Assembly: GCA_050331395.1 (NCBI GenBank)
Contig: JBHJGX010000015.1
Coordinates: 16,295-80,294 of the forward strand
From: Thermohalobaculum sp050331395
GTDB lineage: Bacteria > Pseudomonadota > Alphaproteobacteria > Rhodobacterales > Rhodobacteraceae
DNA length: 64,000 nucleotides
Reading direction: 5' to 3'
Every line of letters begins with the position of its first letter. The first letter of the stretch is position 1. The notes below the pieces were generated by a model. That model worked only from the letters and a program-made list of their open reading frames with translations. It had not been told where the DNA came from and made no database searches. This document shows, in pieces, positions 10,768 through 19,397 of the stretch. A program made the position numbers and the translations under genes.

Positions 10768-11259
10768 CTATTGTTTGAGGATAACGAAATCCGACGTGAA
10801 GACGTAGATCGGCGTGCCCTGCGCCGTCATCGTGTAGCGGGTTTCACCGACCAGAAGGCTGGCGGCAACGAAGAAGTGCTCGTCTTTATCCCCCCAATCG
10901 AGGCCCCGTTCAAAGGCGAGGTCGACCGCTTCGATCGGTTGGGTCGGCACATAGATCGAGGCAACGAGCCCGCAATCATAGCGGTTGTCCGGCCCGAGTT
11001 CCGGTTCGAAGCTGCGGATCAACCGACGTACGCGCGGGCGCTCTTCCGCGAGGTATCGGCGGCGGAATTCGATGAGGAGCGCAAGCGCATCGGTCCGCGA
11101 AAAGCAGATCAGGTTGGTCTGCTCGTCGGGCAGGAACGACAGACGATAGCTCGGGGCCGTGCCCGTTTGCGCCGTCGCGCCGGCTGACATGAGGCTGGCC
11201 GCGAGCGCCCATGTGCACGCCCAGGTTGTGAGGCTTCGATGCGAAAGCGTTTCACCCAC
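10768..11259 (-). CDS. Secreted protein of unknown function
   Basis: I do not recognise this 163-residue protein. It has a signal peptide (hydrophobic stretch TWACTWALAASLMSAGATAQ, likely cut after ATA) and a mature domain with two cysteines that could pair (LICFSRTDALALL and NRYDCGLVASIYV). It starts with GTG after a GGGGGAAA sequence. Coding character is supported by the signal peptide and frame-consistent third-position GC. Neighbours are the COQ10-like gene 125 bases downstream and a CoA-transferase 140 bases upstream; neither suggests a role. Confidence 0.75.
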   Translation of the reverse strand: MGETLSHRSLTTWACTWALAASLMSAGATAQTGTAPSYRLSFLPDEQTNLICFSRTDALALLIEFRRRYLAEERPRVRRLIRSFEPELGPDNRYDCGLVASIYVPTQPIEAVDLAFERGLDWGDKDEHFFVAASLLVGETRYTMTAQGTPIYVFTSDFVILKQ

Positions 11260-11399
11260 GGAATTTCCCCCGACCGCCCTGGCGGCAGGCCTCGCTTCGA
11301 GCGAATTACCGCAAGCTGCGGTTCGGCCAAAGTGAAGAGACGATGACAGTCAGGCGGCGCCGGCCCCGTGCAGCCGGCCTTCCGCAAGCGTCCGCCGGG

Positions 11400-12062
11400 T
11401 CAGAGCGCCATTTCGCGCAGGTCGTCAGCGGTCTTGAGCGGCGCGGAGGTGCCGGCCAACACGTCCTCCACGCGCACGCCGGGGCCCGTTTCCCGGAGCA
11501 CGAGGCCCTCGTCGGTCGGCTCGATAACCGCAAGCTCGGTCACGATCAACGACACCCGCCGGGTCGCCGTGAGCGGGAGCGCACAGTCCGGCACGATCTT
11601 GGGCGTGCCCCGGTTGGTGTGCGCCATGGCGACGATCACGCGTTTGGCGCCCGCCACCAGATCCATCGCGCCGCCCATGCCGGGCACCATCTTGCCGGGG
11701 ATCATCCAATTGGCGAGCCGGCCGGACGCGTCCACTTGCAGGCCGCCGAGCACGGTCATGTCGAGATGCCCGCCGCGGATCAGGCCGAAGGAGATCGCGC
11801 TGTCGATCGACGCGGCGCCCGGCACAGCGGTGACGAAGCCGCCGCCCGCATCGGTCAGATCCGGGTCTTCCATTCCCTCGGGCGGGCGCTCGCCGAGACC
11901 GATGATCCCGTTCTCAGACTGGAAGAACACGCCGTAGTCGCGCGGGATGAAGTTGGCGACCATGGTTGGCAGGCCGATGCCGAGATTGACCAACATGCCG
12001 GGCCGGACCTCTTGGGCGACCCGCCGAGCGATGATCTCTTTGGCGTCCATTGGTTCGGTCAT
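11400..12062 (-). CDS. CoA-transferase subunit B (AtoA/ScoB type)
   Basis: This is the beta subunit of a family I CoA-transferase that moves CoA between carboxylic acids, for example succinyl-CoA or acetyl-CoA and acetoacetate. The 220-residue protein carries the catalytic glutamate in SENGIIG, preceded by NLGIGLPTMV and followed by GGHLDMTVLGGLQVD. Its start overlaps the subunit A stop as ATGA. The exact acid pair cannot be read from the sequence. Confidence 0.92.
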   Translation of the reverse strand: MTEPMDAKEIIARRVAQEVRPGMLVNLGIGLPTMVANFIPRDYGVFFQSENGIIGLGERPPEGMEDPDLTDAGGGFVTAVPGAASIDSAISFGLIRGGHLDMTVLGGLQVDASGRLANWMIPGKMVPGMGGAMDLVAGAKRVIVAMAHTNRGTPKIVPDCALPLTATRRVSLIVTELAVIEPTDEGLVLRETGPGVRVEDVLAGTSAPLKTADDLREMAL

Positions 12063-12715
12063 GCGGCCCTCTCGAGAATGTGATCGACGAGGACGCCCGG
12101 GGTCTTCACCTGATCGGGCGGGATCACGCCCACCGGCACGATCTCACGTGCCTCGGCGATCACCACATCGGCCGCCATCGCCATGATCGGATTGAAGTTA
12201 TGTGCTGTGAGCGAATAATCGAGATTGCCGATATAATCCGCCTGTTTCGCGCCGATCAGGGCGAAGTCTGCGCGGATCGGCAATTCGACCAAGTATGTCT
12301 TGCCCTCGATTTCGATGGTCTGCTTGCCCTCGGCAGCCCGGGTGCCGACGCCGGTCGCGGTCAGGACGCCGCCGAGGCCAACGCCTCCCGCGCGGATCCG
12401 CTCGACGAGCGAGCCTTGGGGGACGAGGTCGACCTCGATCTCGCCGGCCAGCATTTTCTTCTGGGTCTCGGGATTGAGGCCGATATGGGTCGTGACGAGG
12501 CGGGCGACGGCGCCGGCCGAGATCAGCTTCCCGATGCCGTCATTCGGCCGGCAGCTGTCGTTCGCGATCACCGTCAAGCCCCGGCGTCCGGCCGCCGCCA
12601 GCGCGCCGATCAGCCGGTGCGGCGATCCGACGCCCATGAACCCGCCGATCAGCAACGACGCACCGTCGGGCACGAGCGCCACCGCCATCTCGAGCGAAAT
12701 CGCCGATTTCATCAT
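12059..12715 (-). CDS. CoA-transferase subunit A (AtoD/ScoA type)
   Basis: This is the alpha subunit of the heteromeric CoA-transferase encoded with the next gene on this strand. The 218-residue protein has the CoA-binding glycine-rich motif LLIGGFMGVGSPHRLI, then TTHIGLNPETQKKM, QGSLVERIRAGG and GADYIGNLDYS-like stretches (AKQADYIGNLDYSL). The GVGSP form is closer to the acetate/acetoacetate (AtoD) branch than to mammalian SCOT. It starts at the first of two consecutive ATG codons and is divergent from the small membrane protein at 12811. Confidence 0.92.
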   Translation of the reverse strand: MMKSAISLEMAVALVPDGASLLIGGFMGVGSPHRLIGALAAAGRRGLTVIANDSCRPNDGIGKLISAGAVARLVTTHIGLNPETQKKMLAGEIEVDLVPQGSLVERIRAGGVGLGGVLTATGVGTRAAEGKQTIEIEGKTYLVELPIRADFALIGAKQADYIGNLDYSLTAHNFNPIMAMAADVVIAEAREIVPVGVIPPDQVKTPGVLVDHILERAA

Positions 12716-12810
12716 TGCTCAACCCTCAGTGAGCGGCCGATCGAGCCGCCTGAGCGGATTGACTTTGGGCCGGGCTCTCCACGTTAAGGGTATAACCTTG
12801 GAGGTGACTG

Positions 12811-13065
12811 ATGTCGACGGATCCGAACCAATCCGCAGCGTCCGGCGCGACAGACCAGCCGGAGCAGCCGGCCGCGTCGCAGGCCCAACCCGGTCAATTG
12901 TCCGAATCGGGCGAACGCTTCGGCGTCTTCTACGAGATATTCGAAGCCGGCTTTCGGTCGCGATCGGCCCTCTGGCTCGAGCGTGCGGCGCTGGCGTTCA
13001 TGGCCCTCGTCTTCGTCTTGCTGGTCTATGAGGCGATCACCTATCGGCTCGCCCTCATGGAGTGA
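12811..13065 (+). CDS. Small single-pass membrane protein
   Basis: The 84-residue protein has a glutamine/serine-rich N-terminal half, a short amphipathic stretch (FGVFYEIFEAGFRSRS) and one membrane helix near the C-terminus (ALAFMALVFVLLVYEAITY). The ATG at 12811 follows a strong Shine-Dalgarno sequence (GGAGGTG at 12800-12806). No family was recognised. It precedes the VIT1-like gene by 156 bases, with an FNR-type box in between, so it probably belongs to a separate transcription unit. Confidence 0.7.
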   Translation: MSTDPNQSAASGATDQPEQPAASQAQPGQLSESGERFGVFYEIFEAGFRSRSALWLERAALAFMALVFVLLVYEAITYRLALME

Positions 13066-13150
13066 AGCCGGCCGGGCACATCGCCAAAGGCGCAATCACC
13101 CGGACGAGAATGCATCGGATGCGAGGCAGGTCGATGGCCGTGGGACGGGC

Positions 13151-13164
13151 TTGATCCGAATCAA
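13151..13164. promoter_or_regulatory. FNR/FnrL-type binding site
   Basis: TTGATCCGAATCAA is a perfect match to the TTGAT-N4-ATCAA consensus of FNR-family regulators. Its centre lies about 64 bases before the start of the VIT1/CCC1-family gene at 13222. If FnrL activates from a site centred near -41.5, transcription would begin near 13199, leaving a leader of some 23 bases. Direct control was not tested; it is inferred from consensus and position. Confidence 0.7.
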
Positions 13165-13221
13165 AGCCGGTCGGCCGCGAAGGGCCGAACCTGGTCGGAT
13201 CGAGACCGAAGGAGGCAAGCG

Positions 13222-13947
13222 ATGGACGCCGTCGGAACCGGCCTGGCCCGGCGCCCCGCGCCTCGTCCGCTCGCACTGTCGCTCCGAGAGATCGTCTATG
13301 GTGGCAATGACGGGATCGTAACGACCTTTGCGGTCGTGGCGGGGTTTGCCGGGGCCGGTGCGGGAGAGACGGTGGCGATAGGATCGGTGGCCGTCTTGCT
13401 ATTCGGCCTGGCCAATCTCTTCGCCGACGCGACCTCCATGGGCCTCGGCGCCTATCTCTCCGGACGCGCCGAACACGACGTTTATGCGGTGGAGCACCGG
13501 CGCCTGACCGCCGAGATTGCTGGCGACGCGGCAGCCTGCGCGGGCGAAGCGACCGATCGCCTTATCGACCGCGGCCTTTCCCCAGACGATGCAGCCGCGA
13601 TCGCGCGGGTTTTTGCGCGCAACCCGGCCCTCCTCGCCGAGACGCTGATGCGCGAGCGTGCGGGGCTCGGGCGCCCCGATGATAGATCGCCGGCGCGGGC
13701 GGGGCTCGTCACCTTCGCGAGTTTCCTCGCCTTCGGCACGATCCCGCTCGCCCCCTATCTCGGGGGTGTGGTCCCGACGGTCGCTTTTCCGCTTGCGATT
13801 GGCGCCACCTTCGCGGCCCTCGCCGCTCTCGGAACGCTCCGCTGGCGGGTCACCGGCGGCCCGGCAGGTCGGGCCATCGCCGAGACCCTCGCGGTCGGCG
13901 GGGTCTGCGCGGTCGTCGCCTTCGCTGTGGGGCTGGCGTTTCGCTGA
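13222..13947 (+). CDS. VIT1/CCC1-family membrane transporter
   Basis: The 241-residue protein matches the VIT1/CCC1 family, whose members export Fe2+ or Mn2+ to a vacuole, or out of the cytoplasm in bacteria. Family marks are REIVYGGNDGIVTTFAVVAGFAGA in helix 1 and LANLFADATSMGLGAYLSGRAE in helix 2, followed by a cytoplasmic helical metal-binding region and three C-terminal membrane helices. An AAGGAGG Shine-Dalgarno lies 6 bases before the ATG. A perfect FNR-type box upstream suggests oxygen-responsive expression, which would suit a ferrous iron transporter. Confidence 0.88.
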   Translation: MDAVGTGLARRPAPRPLALSLREIVYGGNDGIVTTFAVVAGFAGAGAGETVAIGSVAVLLFGLANLFADATSMGLGAYLSGRAEHDVYAVEHRRLTAEIAGDAAACAGEATDRLIDRGLSPDDAAAIARVFARNPALLAETLMRERAGLGRPDDRSPARAGLVTFASFLAFGTIPLAPYLGGVVPTVAFPLAIGATFAALAALGTLRWRVTGGPAGRAIAETLAVGGVCAVVAFAVGLAFR

Positions 13948-14014
13948 GGTGCCGCCGGGGTGACAGCACCGGGCGCGGCTCCTAGGATCTGACCCGAGGC
14001 AAAAGGGGGCGACA

Positions 14015-15385
14015 ATGACGCTGTGTGAGCCCATTCACGTGATCGGCGGCGGCATGGCAGGCTGCGAGGCGGCCTGGGCGGCGGCGAATGCCGGCGTGCC
14101 GGTGGTGCTGCACGAGATGCGGCCCGAGCGCGGGACCCACGCCCATCAGACGGACGGCCTGGCCGAGCTCGTCTGCTCGAACTCGTTCCGCTCGGACGAC
14201 GACGAGACAAATGCGGTCGGCCTTTTGCATTGGGAGATGCGGGCGGCGGGCTCGATCCTGATGGACTGCGCAGGGCCCGCGGCGGTGCCCGCGGGCGGCG
14301 CGCTGGCCGTCGACCGCGACGCGTTTTCCGCCGCCGTCACCCGGCGGATCGAGGCCCATCCGCTCATCACGCTGGCACGCGGCGAGATCGCGGGGCTCCC
14401 GCCAGAGGACTGGTCGAGCGTCATCGTCGCCACCGGCCCGCTCACTTCCGCCCCGCTCGCCGAGGCGATCCGGGCGCTCACAGGCGAGGACGCCCTCGCC
14501 TTCTTCGACGCCATCGCTCCCATCGTCTATGCAGACAGCGTCGATCTGTCGAAGGCGTGGTTTCAGTCGCGCTACGACAAAGGCGAGACCGAGGACGAGC
14601 GGACGGCCTATCTCAATTGCCCGATGGACCGTGCGCAATACGAGGCGTTTATCGACGCGCTCCTCGCTGCGCCCAAGACCGAGTTCAAGGAATGGGAGGG
14701 CACGCCCTATTTCGAAGGTTGCCTGCCCATCGAGGTGATGGCGGCGCGCGGACGCGAGACGCTGCGGTATGGGCCGCTAAAGCCCGTCGGGCTGACAAAC
14801 CCGCATGCACCGGGTGAGAAGCCTTATGCGGTCGTCCAGCTCCGTCGCGAGAACAGGCACGGCACGCTCTACAACCTTGTGGGCTTCCAAACCAAGATGA
14901 AGTACGGGGCGCAAGCCGATGTTTTGGCGTGCATTCCAGGGCTTGAAGCTGCGCGCTTTGCGCGGCTCGGCGGGATCCATCGCAACACGTTTTTGAACAG
15001 TCCGCGGCTGCTCGACGCCCTGATGCGGCTTCGCGCGATGCCGAGACTGCGCTTTGCGGGACAGATCACCGGGGTCGAGGGCTATGTGGAGTCGGGCGCG
15101 ATGGGGCTTCTCGCCGGGCGCTTCGCCGCGGCCGAGCGGCTGGGGCGCACCCCTGCCCCGCCGCCGCCCACGACCGCGATGGGAGCGCTGCTCGCCCACA
15201 TCACCGGCGGCGCGGAGGCCGAGACATTCCAGCCGATGAACGTGAATTTCGGTCTTTTCCCGCCGCTCGAGGAGGCGCGGAAGGGCCGCCGGGGCAAACG
15301 CGAGCGGGCGCTCTGCTATACCGGGCGGGCGAAATCGGCTCTGGCCGAGTGGCTGGCGGAGGCCCCGGCGCTCGCCGCTCAGTAA
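14015..15385 (+). CDS. trmFO: tRNA (m5U54) methyltransferase TrmFO
   Basis: TrmFO methylates uridine 54 of the tRNA T-loop using methylene-tetrahydrofolate and FAD. The 456-residue protein opens with the FAD-binding motif VIGGGMAGCEAAWAAANAG and the family signatures LHEMRP, ELVCSNSFRSD and ALAVDRDAFS. The middle contains EGCLPIEVMAARG and the C-terminal part NVNFGLFPPLEE. The length is normal. It follows the VIT1-like gene by 67 bases and probably has its own promoter. Confidence 0.95.
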   Translation: MTLCEPIHVIGGGMAGCEAAWAAANAGVPVVLHEMRPERGTHAHQTDGLAELVCSNSFRSDDDETNAVGLLHWEMRAAGSILMDCAGPAAVPAGGALAVDRDAFSAAVTRRIEAHPLITLARGEIAGLPPEDWSSVIVATGPLTSAPLAEAIRALTGEDALAFFDAIAPIVYADSVDLSKAWFQSRYDKGETEDERTAYLNCPMDRAQYEAFIDALLAAPKTEFKEWEGTPYFEGCLPIEVMAARGRETLRYGPLKPVGLTNPHAPGEKPYAVVQLRRENRHGTLYNLVGFQTKMKYGAQADVLACIPGLEAARFARLGGIHRNTFLNSPRLLDALMRLRAMPRLRFAGQITGVEGYVESGAMGLLAGRFAAAERLGRTPAPPPPTTAMGALLAHITGGAEAETFQPMNVNFGLFPPLEEARKGRRGKRERALCYTGRAKSALAEWLAEAPALAAQ

Positions 15386-15474
15386 GCCGCGAGACCGCCC
15401 GCGTGGTCACCCGTCGGCCGCCCGTTGACCGCCAGCTGCGGCGCCCGGGGTGACATCTTCCTGTCATATGTTAA

Positions 15475-15498
15475 TTTGCGACCGCAACATGTCGCAAA
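15475..15498. promoter_or_regulatory. Perfect inverted repeat upstream of a methyltransferase gene
   Basis: TTTGCGAC (15475-15482) and GTCGCAAA (15491-15498) are exact reverse complements separated by CGCAACAT. The repeat ends 21 bases before the methyltransferase start at 15520, in an AT-richer stretch (ATATGTTAATTT) that could hold a -10 element. It looks like an operator for a dimeric regulator. No adjacent regulator gene points to its identity. Confidence 0.5.
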
Positions 15499-15519
15499 CG
15501 GCGCATGAGGGAGAGACCC

Positions 15520-16161
15520 ATGACCGACGACGAAGCACGAAGACACGACGACGAGGTTGGGCTTAATACCGTCTACACGGTGAGCGGACCGGAAGAGGCG
15601 CAAGGCTTTTACGACAAGTGGGCGCCCGGCTATGACGCAGAGGTAAAGGCGAGCGGCTATATCACGCCGAAGCGCTGTGCCGACGCGCTCGCCCAGCTTG
15701 CGTCTCTGCCCTGGGCGCCGATCATGGATCTCGCCTGCGGGACCGGTCTCTCCGGCGCTGCGCTCAAAGCGGCCGGCTTTGAGTGCATCGACGGGTTCGA
15801 CCTCTCGGAGGCCATGCTGGAGCAAGCCCGTACCAAAGAAGTCTATCGCACGCTCGCTGTGGCGGATCTCTCGAAACCACTCGAAATCGACGACAACATC
15901 TATCAAAATGCGGCCGCAATCGGGTGTATCTCGCCGGAGTACATGCCCGCGACGGTGATCGACGAAATCTTGTCGAAATTGCCGACAGGCGGGTGCCTCG
16001 TCTTTTCCGTGAATGACCATGCGGCTGCAGATGGCACGATCGCCGGGCGGATCATGGAGCTGACCGACTGCGGCGCGGCGGATCTGATGTTCAGCGAATA
16101 CGGCGAGCATCTGCCGGAGATCGGTCTCCGCGCCACGGTCTATGTGTTGCGCAAGCGCTGA
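15520..16161 (+). CDS. Class I SAM-dependent methyltransferase
   Basis: The 213-residue protein has the Rossmann-type methyltransferase fold: motif I IMDLACGTGLSGAAL, an acidic ribose-binding strand (CIDGFDLSEAMLEQA) and motif IV around NAAAIGCISPEYM. A typical YDKWAPGYDAEVK entry helix precedes it, as in ubiquinone/menaquinone-type small-molecule methyltransferases. The substrate is not recognisable. The ATG at 15520 was chosen over one five codons earlier because GAGGGAGA lies just upstream. Confidence 0.82.
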   Translation: MTDDEARRHDDEVGLNTVYTVSGPEEAQGFYDKWAPGYDAEVKASGYITPKRCADALAQLASLPWAPIMDLACGTGLSGAALKAAGFECIDGFDLSEAMLEQARTKEVYRTLAVADLSKPLEIDDNIYQNAAAIGCISPEYMPATVIDEILSKLPTGGCLVFSVNDHAAADGTIAGRIMELTDCGAADLMFSEYGEHLPEIGLRATVYVLRKR

Positions 16162-16211
16162 GCGGCGTCGCCCCGGCGTCGTGATCTGCACTCCCCGGCA
16201 TCATCGTCCCG

Positions 16212-17012
16212 TCACCAACGTCCCGTCATCGCCGGCCAGATGAGCCGCAGCGCGCCGGGATGCGGGCGCGAAGGCCCGCGCTCGACCATCCGTTGCGGAT
16301 CCGCGAGCGTCTCCGCCGCGCGCCTTTCCGCCTCGGCGAGCGGGAGATAGAGCGGCGTCAGGACCCGTGGCGTGGCGGATCGCCGGGTGCGCGCATCGGC
16401 CACGTCCGCCCGCGTCTCGCGCGCAAGCCGTGCCAGCGTGTCGGGATCCGACGACGGCAAGAGCGGCGTCCCCGCGCGGGCGAGCGCAGCCGCGGTCCGG
16501 AGCAAAAACGCCCGTCCCATGGCCTGTGCGGCCGGCCCGGCCGTATCGGATGGCGGACAGCCGAGCGCCGCCGTCCCGGCCCGGATCCAGCCGCCGAAGC
16601 GCGCCTCCGCCCATCTGGCGAGATCGACGAGCGGGGCGCCGAGCTCCATCTCCCGCGCGTCGATCATCGCCTCGAGCGCGGGGCGCGGCGGCGCTGTCTC
16701 GGCAATGAGCCTGGCAAGCGGCTCGGCCACCTCATGCGCCCGCGGCGGTTGTCCGTCATAGGCCTCTGCCACCCGGTCCCGCCAGAACTGGAGCCGCATC
16801 TGTGCGAGAAGCGGTCCGGTATCCGCGGCCTTGCGAGCCGCATGTTCGGCGCGGCTGAGCTCGATATCGAAGGCCGTCAGGGTCATGAGCCGCGCCCGCC
16901 CGGGCTCCGGCGCGAAGAGCAGACAGGCAAAAAGCGCCGGATCGAACCGCTGTACCAGATCGGCCGGGGCGAATGGTTCGCTTCCCCCTGTCATTGTCTT
17001 CGTCGCGGTCAT
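16212..17012 (-). CDS. Phytoene/squalene synthase-fold protein (NDUFAF6-like)
   Basis: The 266-residue protein belongs to the squalene/phytoene synthase superfamily. It resembles the NDUFAF6 group, which is tied in mitochondria to respiratory complex I assembly. Family-like stretches are PALFACLLFAPEPGRARLMTL near the N-terminus, LAQMRLQFWRDRV and AMGRAFLLRTAAALAR. The aspartate-rich DxxxD metal-binding motifs of true prenyl synthases are not visible, so catalytic condensation is unlikely. The start at 17012 was placed at MTATKTM; the open frame continues upstream into the divergent GNAT gene. Confidence 0.78.
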   Translation of the reverse strand: MTATKTMTGGSEPFAPADLVQRFDPALFACLLFAPEPGRARLMTLTAFDIELSRAEHAARKAADTGPLLAQMRLQFWRDRVAEAYDGQPPRAHEVAEPLARLIAETAPPRPALEAMIDAREMELGAPLVDLARWAEARFGGWIRAGTAALGCPPSDTAGPAAQAMGRAFLLRTAAALARAGTPLLPSSDPDTLARLARETRADVADARTRRSATPRVLTPLYLPLAEAERRAAETLADPQRMVERGPSRPHPGALRLIWPAMTGRW

Positions 17013-17058
17013 GGGAGCGGCATAGCACCGACCGGGCCGCGTTGCAGGAGAATATCGG

Positions 17059-17745
17059 ATGACGGGAACGCATGCGGCGCCGGCTTCGGTTCGCAGGCTC
17101 GCGATGGGGGCGAGCACCGCCGAATTGGCCGCTCGCCTGACCCGCGCGCTCGGCCCCGGGGCGGCGATGCGGGTGCAAGAATGGGTCGAGGGCGAGATCG
17201 ACACCGTGGGCGATGCGGCAATCGCGGCACGGTTTGCCGGGCATTTCGGCCGGTTCGACCTGCCGCCCGCGGCCTATGCGCCGCGGCTCGTCGTCACCGA
17301 GAGGGCGGCGGTCTTGGGCGGTATCCGGTTCAAGGGGGGCGATCCGGACCGGCCGTTCGTCGACGTGACCGCCCATGACGGTGAGATCGTTGCCGTTGCC
17401 GCTGTGGTCGCCGCCGAATGGCGGGCATTCCGGCCGCAGGCGCTGCGGATCCTCGGGCCCGTGGCGCCGCCTGGGCCCTTTGTCACCGACCAGAGCGTGC
17501 ATGCGGCGCCCGTCCGCGCGCCCGCCTTTCGCGGACGCGGTCTCGCCGCGCGGGCGTAAGGAACATTGGCGGCACTCCTCGCGTCAAAACGCCCAGAGAC
17601 GCTGCTCCTCGGCACGATCGACGCGGTCAACGACGCCTCGCGCCGGAGCGCCGAGCGGGCCGGACGCCCGGGCCTCGCGGCCTATGCTTTCCTGCCGCTC
17701 GGGGTCTCCTGCGAAGGCGCCACGCCCGCGCGCACCAGCCGGTAG
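17059..17745 (+). pseudogene. GNAT acetyltransferase gene interrupted by an in-frame stop
   Basis: A GNAT-like protein runs from 17059 through the acetyl-CoA loop (APAFRGRGLAARA) to TAA at 17557-17559. The same frame then continues with GTLAALLASKRPETLLLGTIDAVN and DASRRSAERAGRPGLAAY, the last helix and strand of a GNAT fold, to TAG at 17743-17745. Rejoined it would be about 228 codons. Without the second part the acetyl-CoA site is incomplete. This could be a genuine nonsense mutation or a base error. The 3' end overlaps the convergent cimA by 64 bases. Confidence 0.7.
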
Positions 17746-19397
17746 ACAACCGCGTCTTCGAGCGCCTGGAACGACGCGTCCACGATATTCGCCGAGACGC
17801 CGAGCGTCGACCAGCGCCGACCCTCGCCATCGACGCTGTCGAGGAGCACGCGCGTCACCGCCTCCGTTCCCTGACCGATGATCCGCACTTTGAAGTCGAC
17901 GAGACGGATGTCCTCGATAAAGGCTTGATACCGGCCGAGATCCTTGCGGAGCGCCCGGGAGAGCGCGTTGACGGGGCCCTGGTCTTCGCGGCTGACAGGA
18001 TCGATGGATTCGGAGGCCGAAATCATCCGCTCGCCGTCGAGATGGACAACCACCACCGCCTCGGACGCGGTCACCCGCTCGCCGACCGCATTGAAGCGCC
18101 GCTCGACCGAGACGCGATAGCGGTCCACCTCGAAGAACCGAGGCAGGAGATCGAGATGGCGCCGGGCCAAAAGCTCGAAGCTCGCCGCCGCTTGGTCATA
18201 GGCAAAGCCCTGGTCCTCGCGGGCCTTTACCTCGGCCAGCAGCGGCCCGAGGCGCGGATCCTCCCGGGCGACCTCGATCCCGGCCTCGGACAGCCGGCGG
18301 AGCAAGTTCGACCGCCCCGCCTGGTTCGACATCGGGATCACGCGGACATTGCCGACCGCCTCGGGCGGGACGTGCTCGTAGGTCGTCGGATCCTTGAGGA
18401 TCGCCGAGGCATGGAGACCCGCTTTGTGGGCAAAGGCGGCCGAGCCCACATAGGGCGCATGGCGGTCCGGCTGGCGGTTCAGGATCTCGTCAAGCAGGAT
18501 CGACACCCGGCGAAGATCGGCCAGCCCCTCGAGGTCGACCCCGGTCTCGAAGCGCCGCGCATAGGCGGGTTTCAGCAAAAGCGTCGGGATGATCGAGCAG
18601 AGGTTCGCATTGCCGCAGCGCTCGCCGAGGCCGTTCAGCGTGCCCTGGATCTGGCGGGCGCCCGCTTCGACGGCGGCGAGGCTGTTGGCCACCGCCTGCT
18701 CGGTGTCGTTGTGGGTGTGGATGCCGACCCGCGAGCCCGGGATCCGCGCGCAGACCACCGCGGTGATCTCGGCGATTTCGTGGGGGAGCGTGCCGCCATT
18801 CGTGTCGCAAAGCACGACCCAAGCCGCGCCGCCCTCCACCGCCTCGTCGAGGCAGGCGAGCGCATAGTCCGGGTTTGCCTTGAAGCCGTCAAAGAAATGC
18901 TCCGCATCGAAGAGCGCCTCGCGGCCGAGGGCCACCAGATGCGCAAGGCTCTCGCGGATGTTCCGCCGGTTTTCCTCGAGCGTGATCCCGAGCGCGCGCT
19001 CCACATGGAAGTCATGGGTCTTGCCGACGAGACAGACGGCCGGCGTGCGGGCGTTCACCACCTCGGCGAGCACGTCGTCATTCGCAGCCGAGCGCCCTGC
19101 CCGCTTGGTCATGCCGAAGGCCGTCAGCCGCGCGCGGGTCCGGGGGGCGCGGGCGAAGAACTCGCTATCGGTCGGGTTCGCCCCCGGCCAGCCGCCCTCG
19201 ATATGGTCGATCCCGAGCCGGTCGAGCGCCTCTAGGATCTTCAGCTTGTCCGCGACCGAGAAATCGACGCCTTGGGTCTGCTGGCCGTCGCGCAGCGTCG
19301 TGTCGAAGAGCCAGAGCCGCTCGCGGGCGGCGGGCGCGGCCGGGTTCGGCGTGGCCGGGACCGTGTCCGGACGACCGGCGGGATCGGTGAGCGTCAT
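17682..19397 (-). CDS. cimA: Citramalate synthase
   Basis: CimA condenses acetyl-CoA with pyruvate to (R)-citramalate, a threonine-independent route to 2-oxobutyrate and isoleucine. The 571-residue protein begins with a TIM-barrel containing LFDTTLRDGQQTQGVDFSV, DHIEGGWPGANPTD, VVLCDTNGGTLP and the metal-binding HTHND. A C-terminal LeuA regulatory domain follows (about 420-560). The length and the GGWPG form point to the citramalate/homocitrate-like CimA branch rather than LeuA. The start overlaps the cysS stop as ATGA. Confidence 0.9.
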   Translation of the reverse strand: MTLTDPAGRPDTVPATPNPAAPAARERLWLFDTTLRDGQQTQGVDFSVADKLKILEALDRLGIDHIEGGWPGANPTDSEFFARAPRTRARLTAFGMTKRAGRSAANDDVLAEVVNARTPAVCLVGKTHDFHVERALGITLEENRRNIRESLAHLVALGREALFDAEHFFDGFKANPDYALACLDEAVEGGAAWVVLCDTNGGTLPHEIAEITAVVCARIPGSRVGIHTHNDTEQAVANSLAAVEAGARQIQGTLNGLGERCGNANLCSIIPTLLLKPAYARRFETGVDLEGLADLRRVSILLDEILNRQPDRHAPYVGSAAFAHKAGLHASAILKDPTTYEHVPPEAVGNVRVIPMSNQAGRSNLLRRLSEAGIEVAREDPRLGPLLAEVKAREDQGFAYDQAAASFELLARRHLDLLPRFFEVDRYRVSVERRFNAVGERVTASEAVVVVHLDGERMISASESIDPVSREDQGPVNALSRALRKDLGRYQAFIEDIRLVDFKVRIIGQGTEAVTRVLLDSVDGEGRRWSTLGVSANIVDASFQALEDAVVYRLVRAGVAPSQETPSGRKA

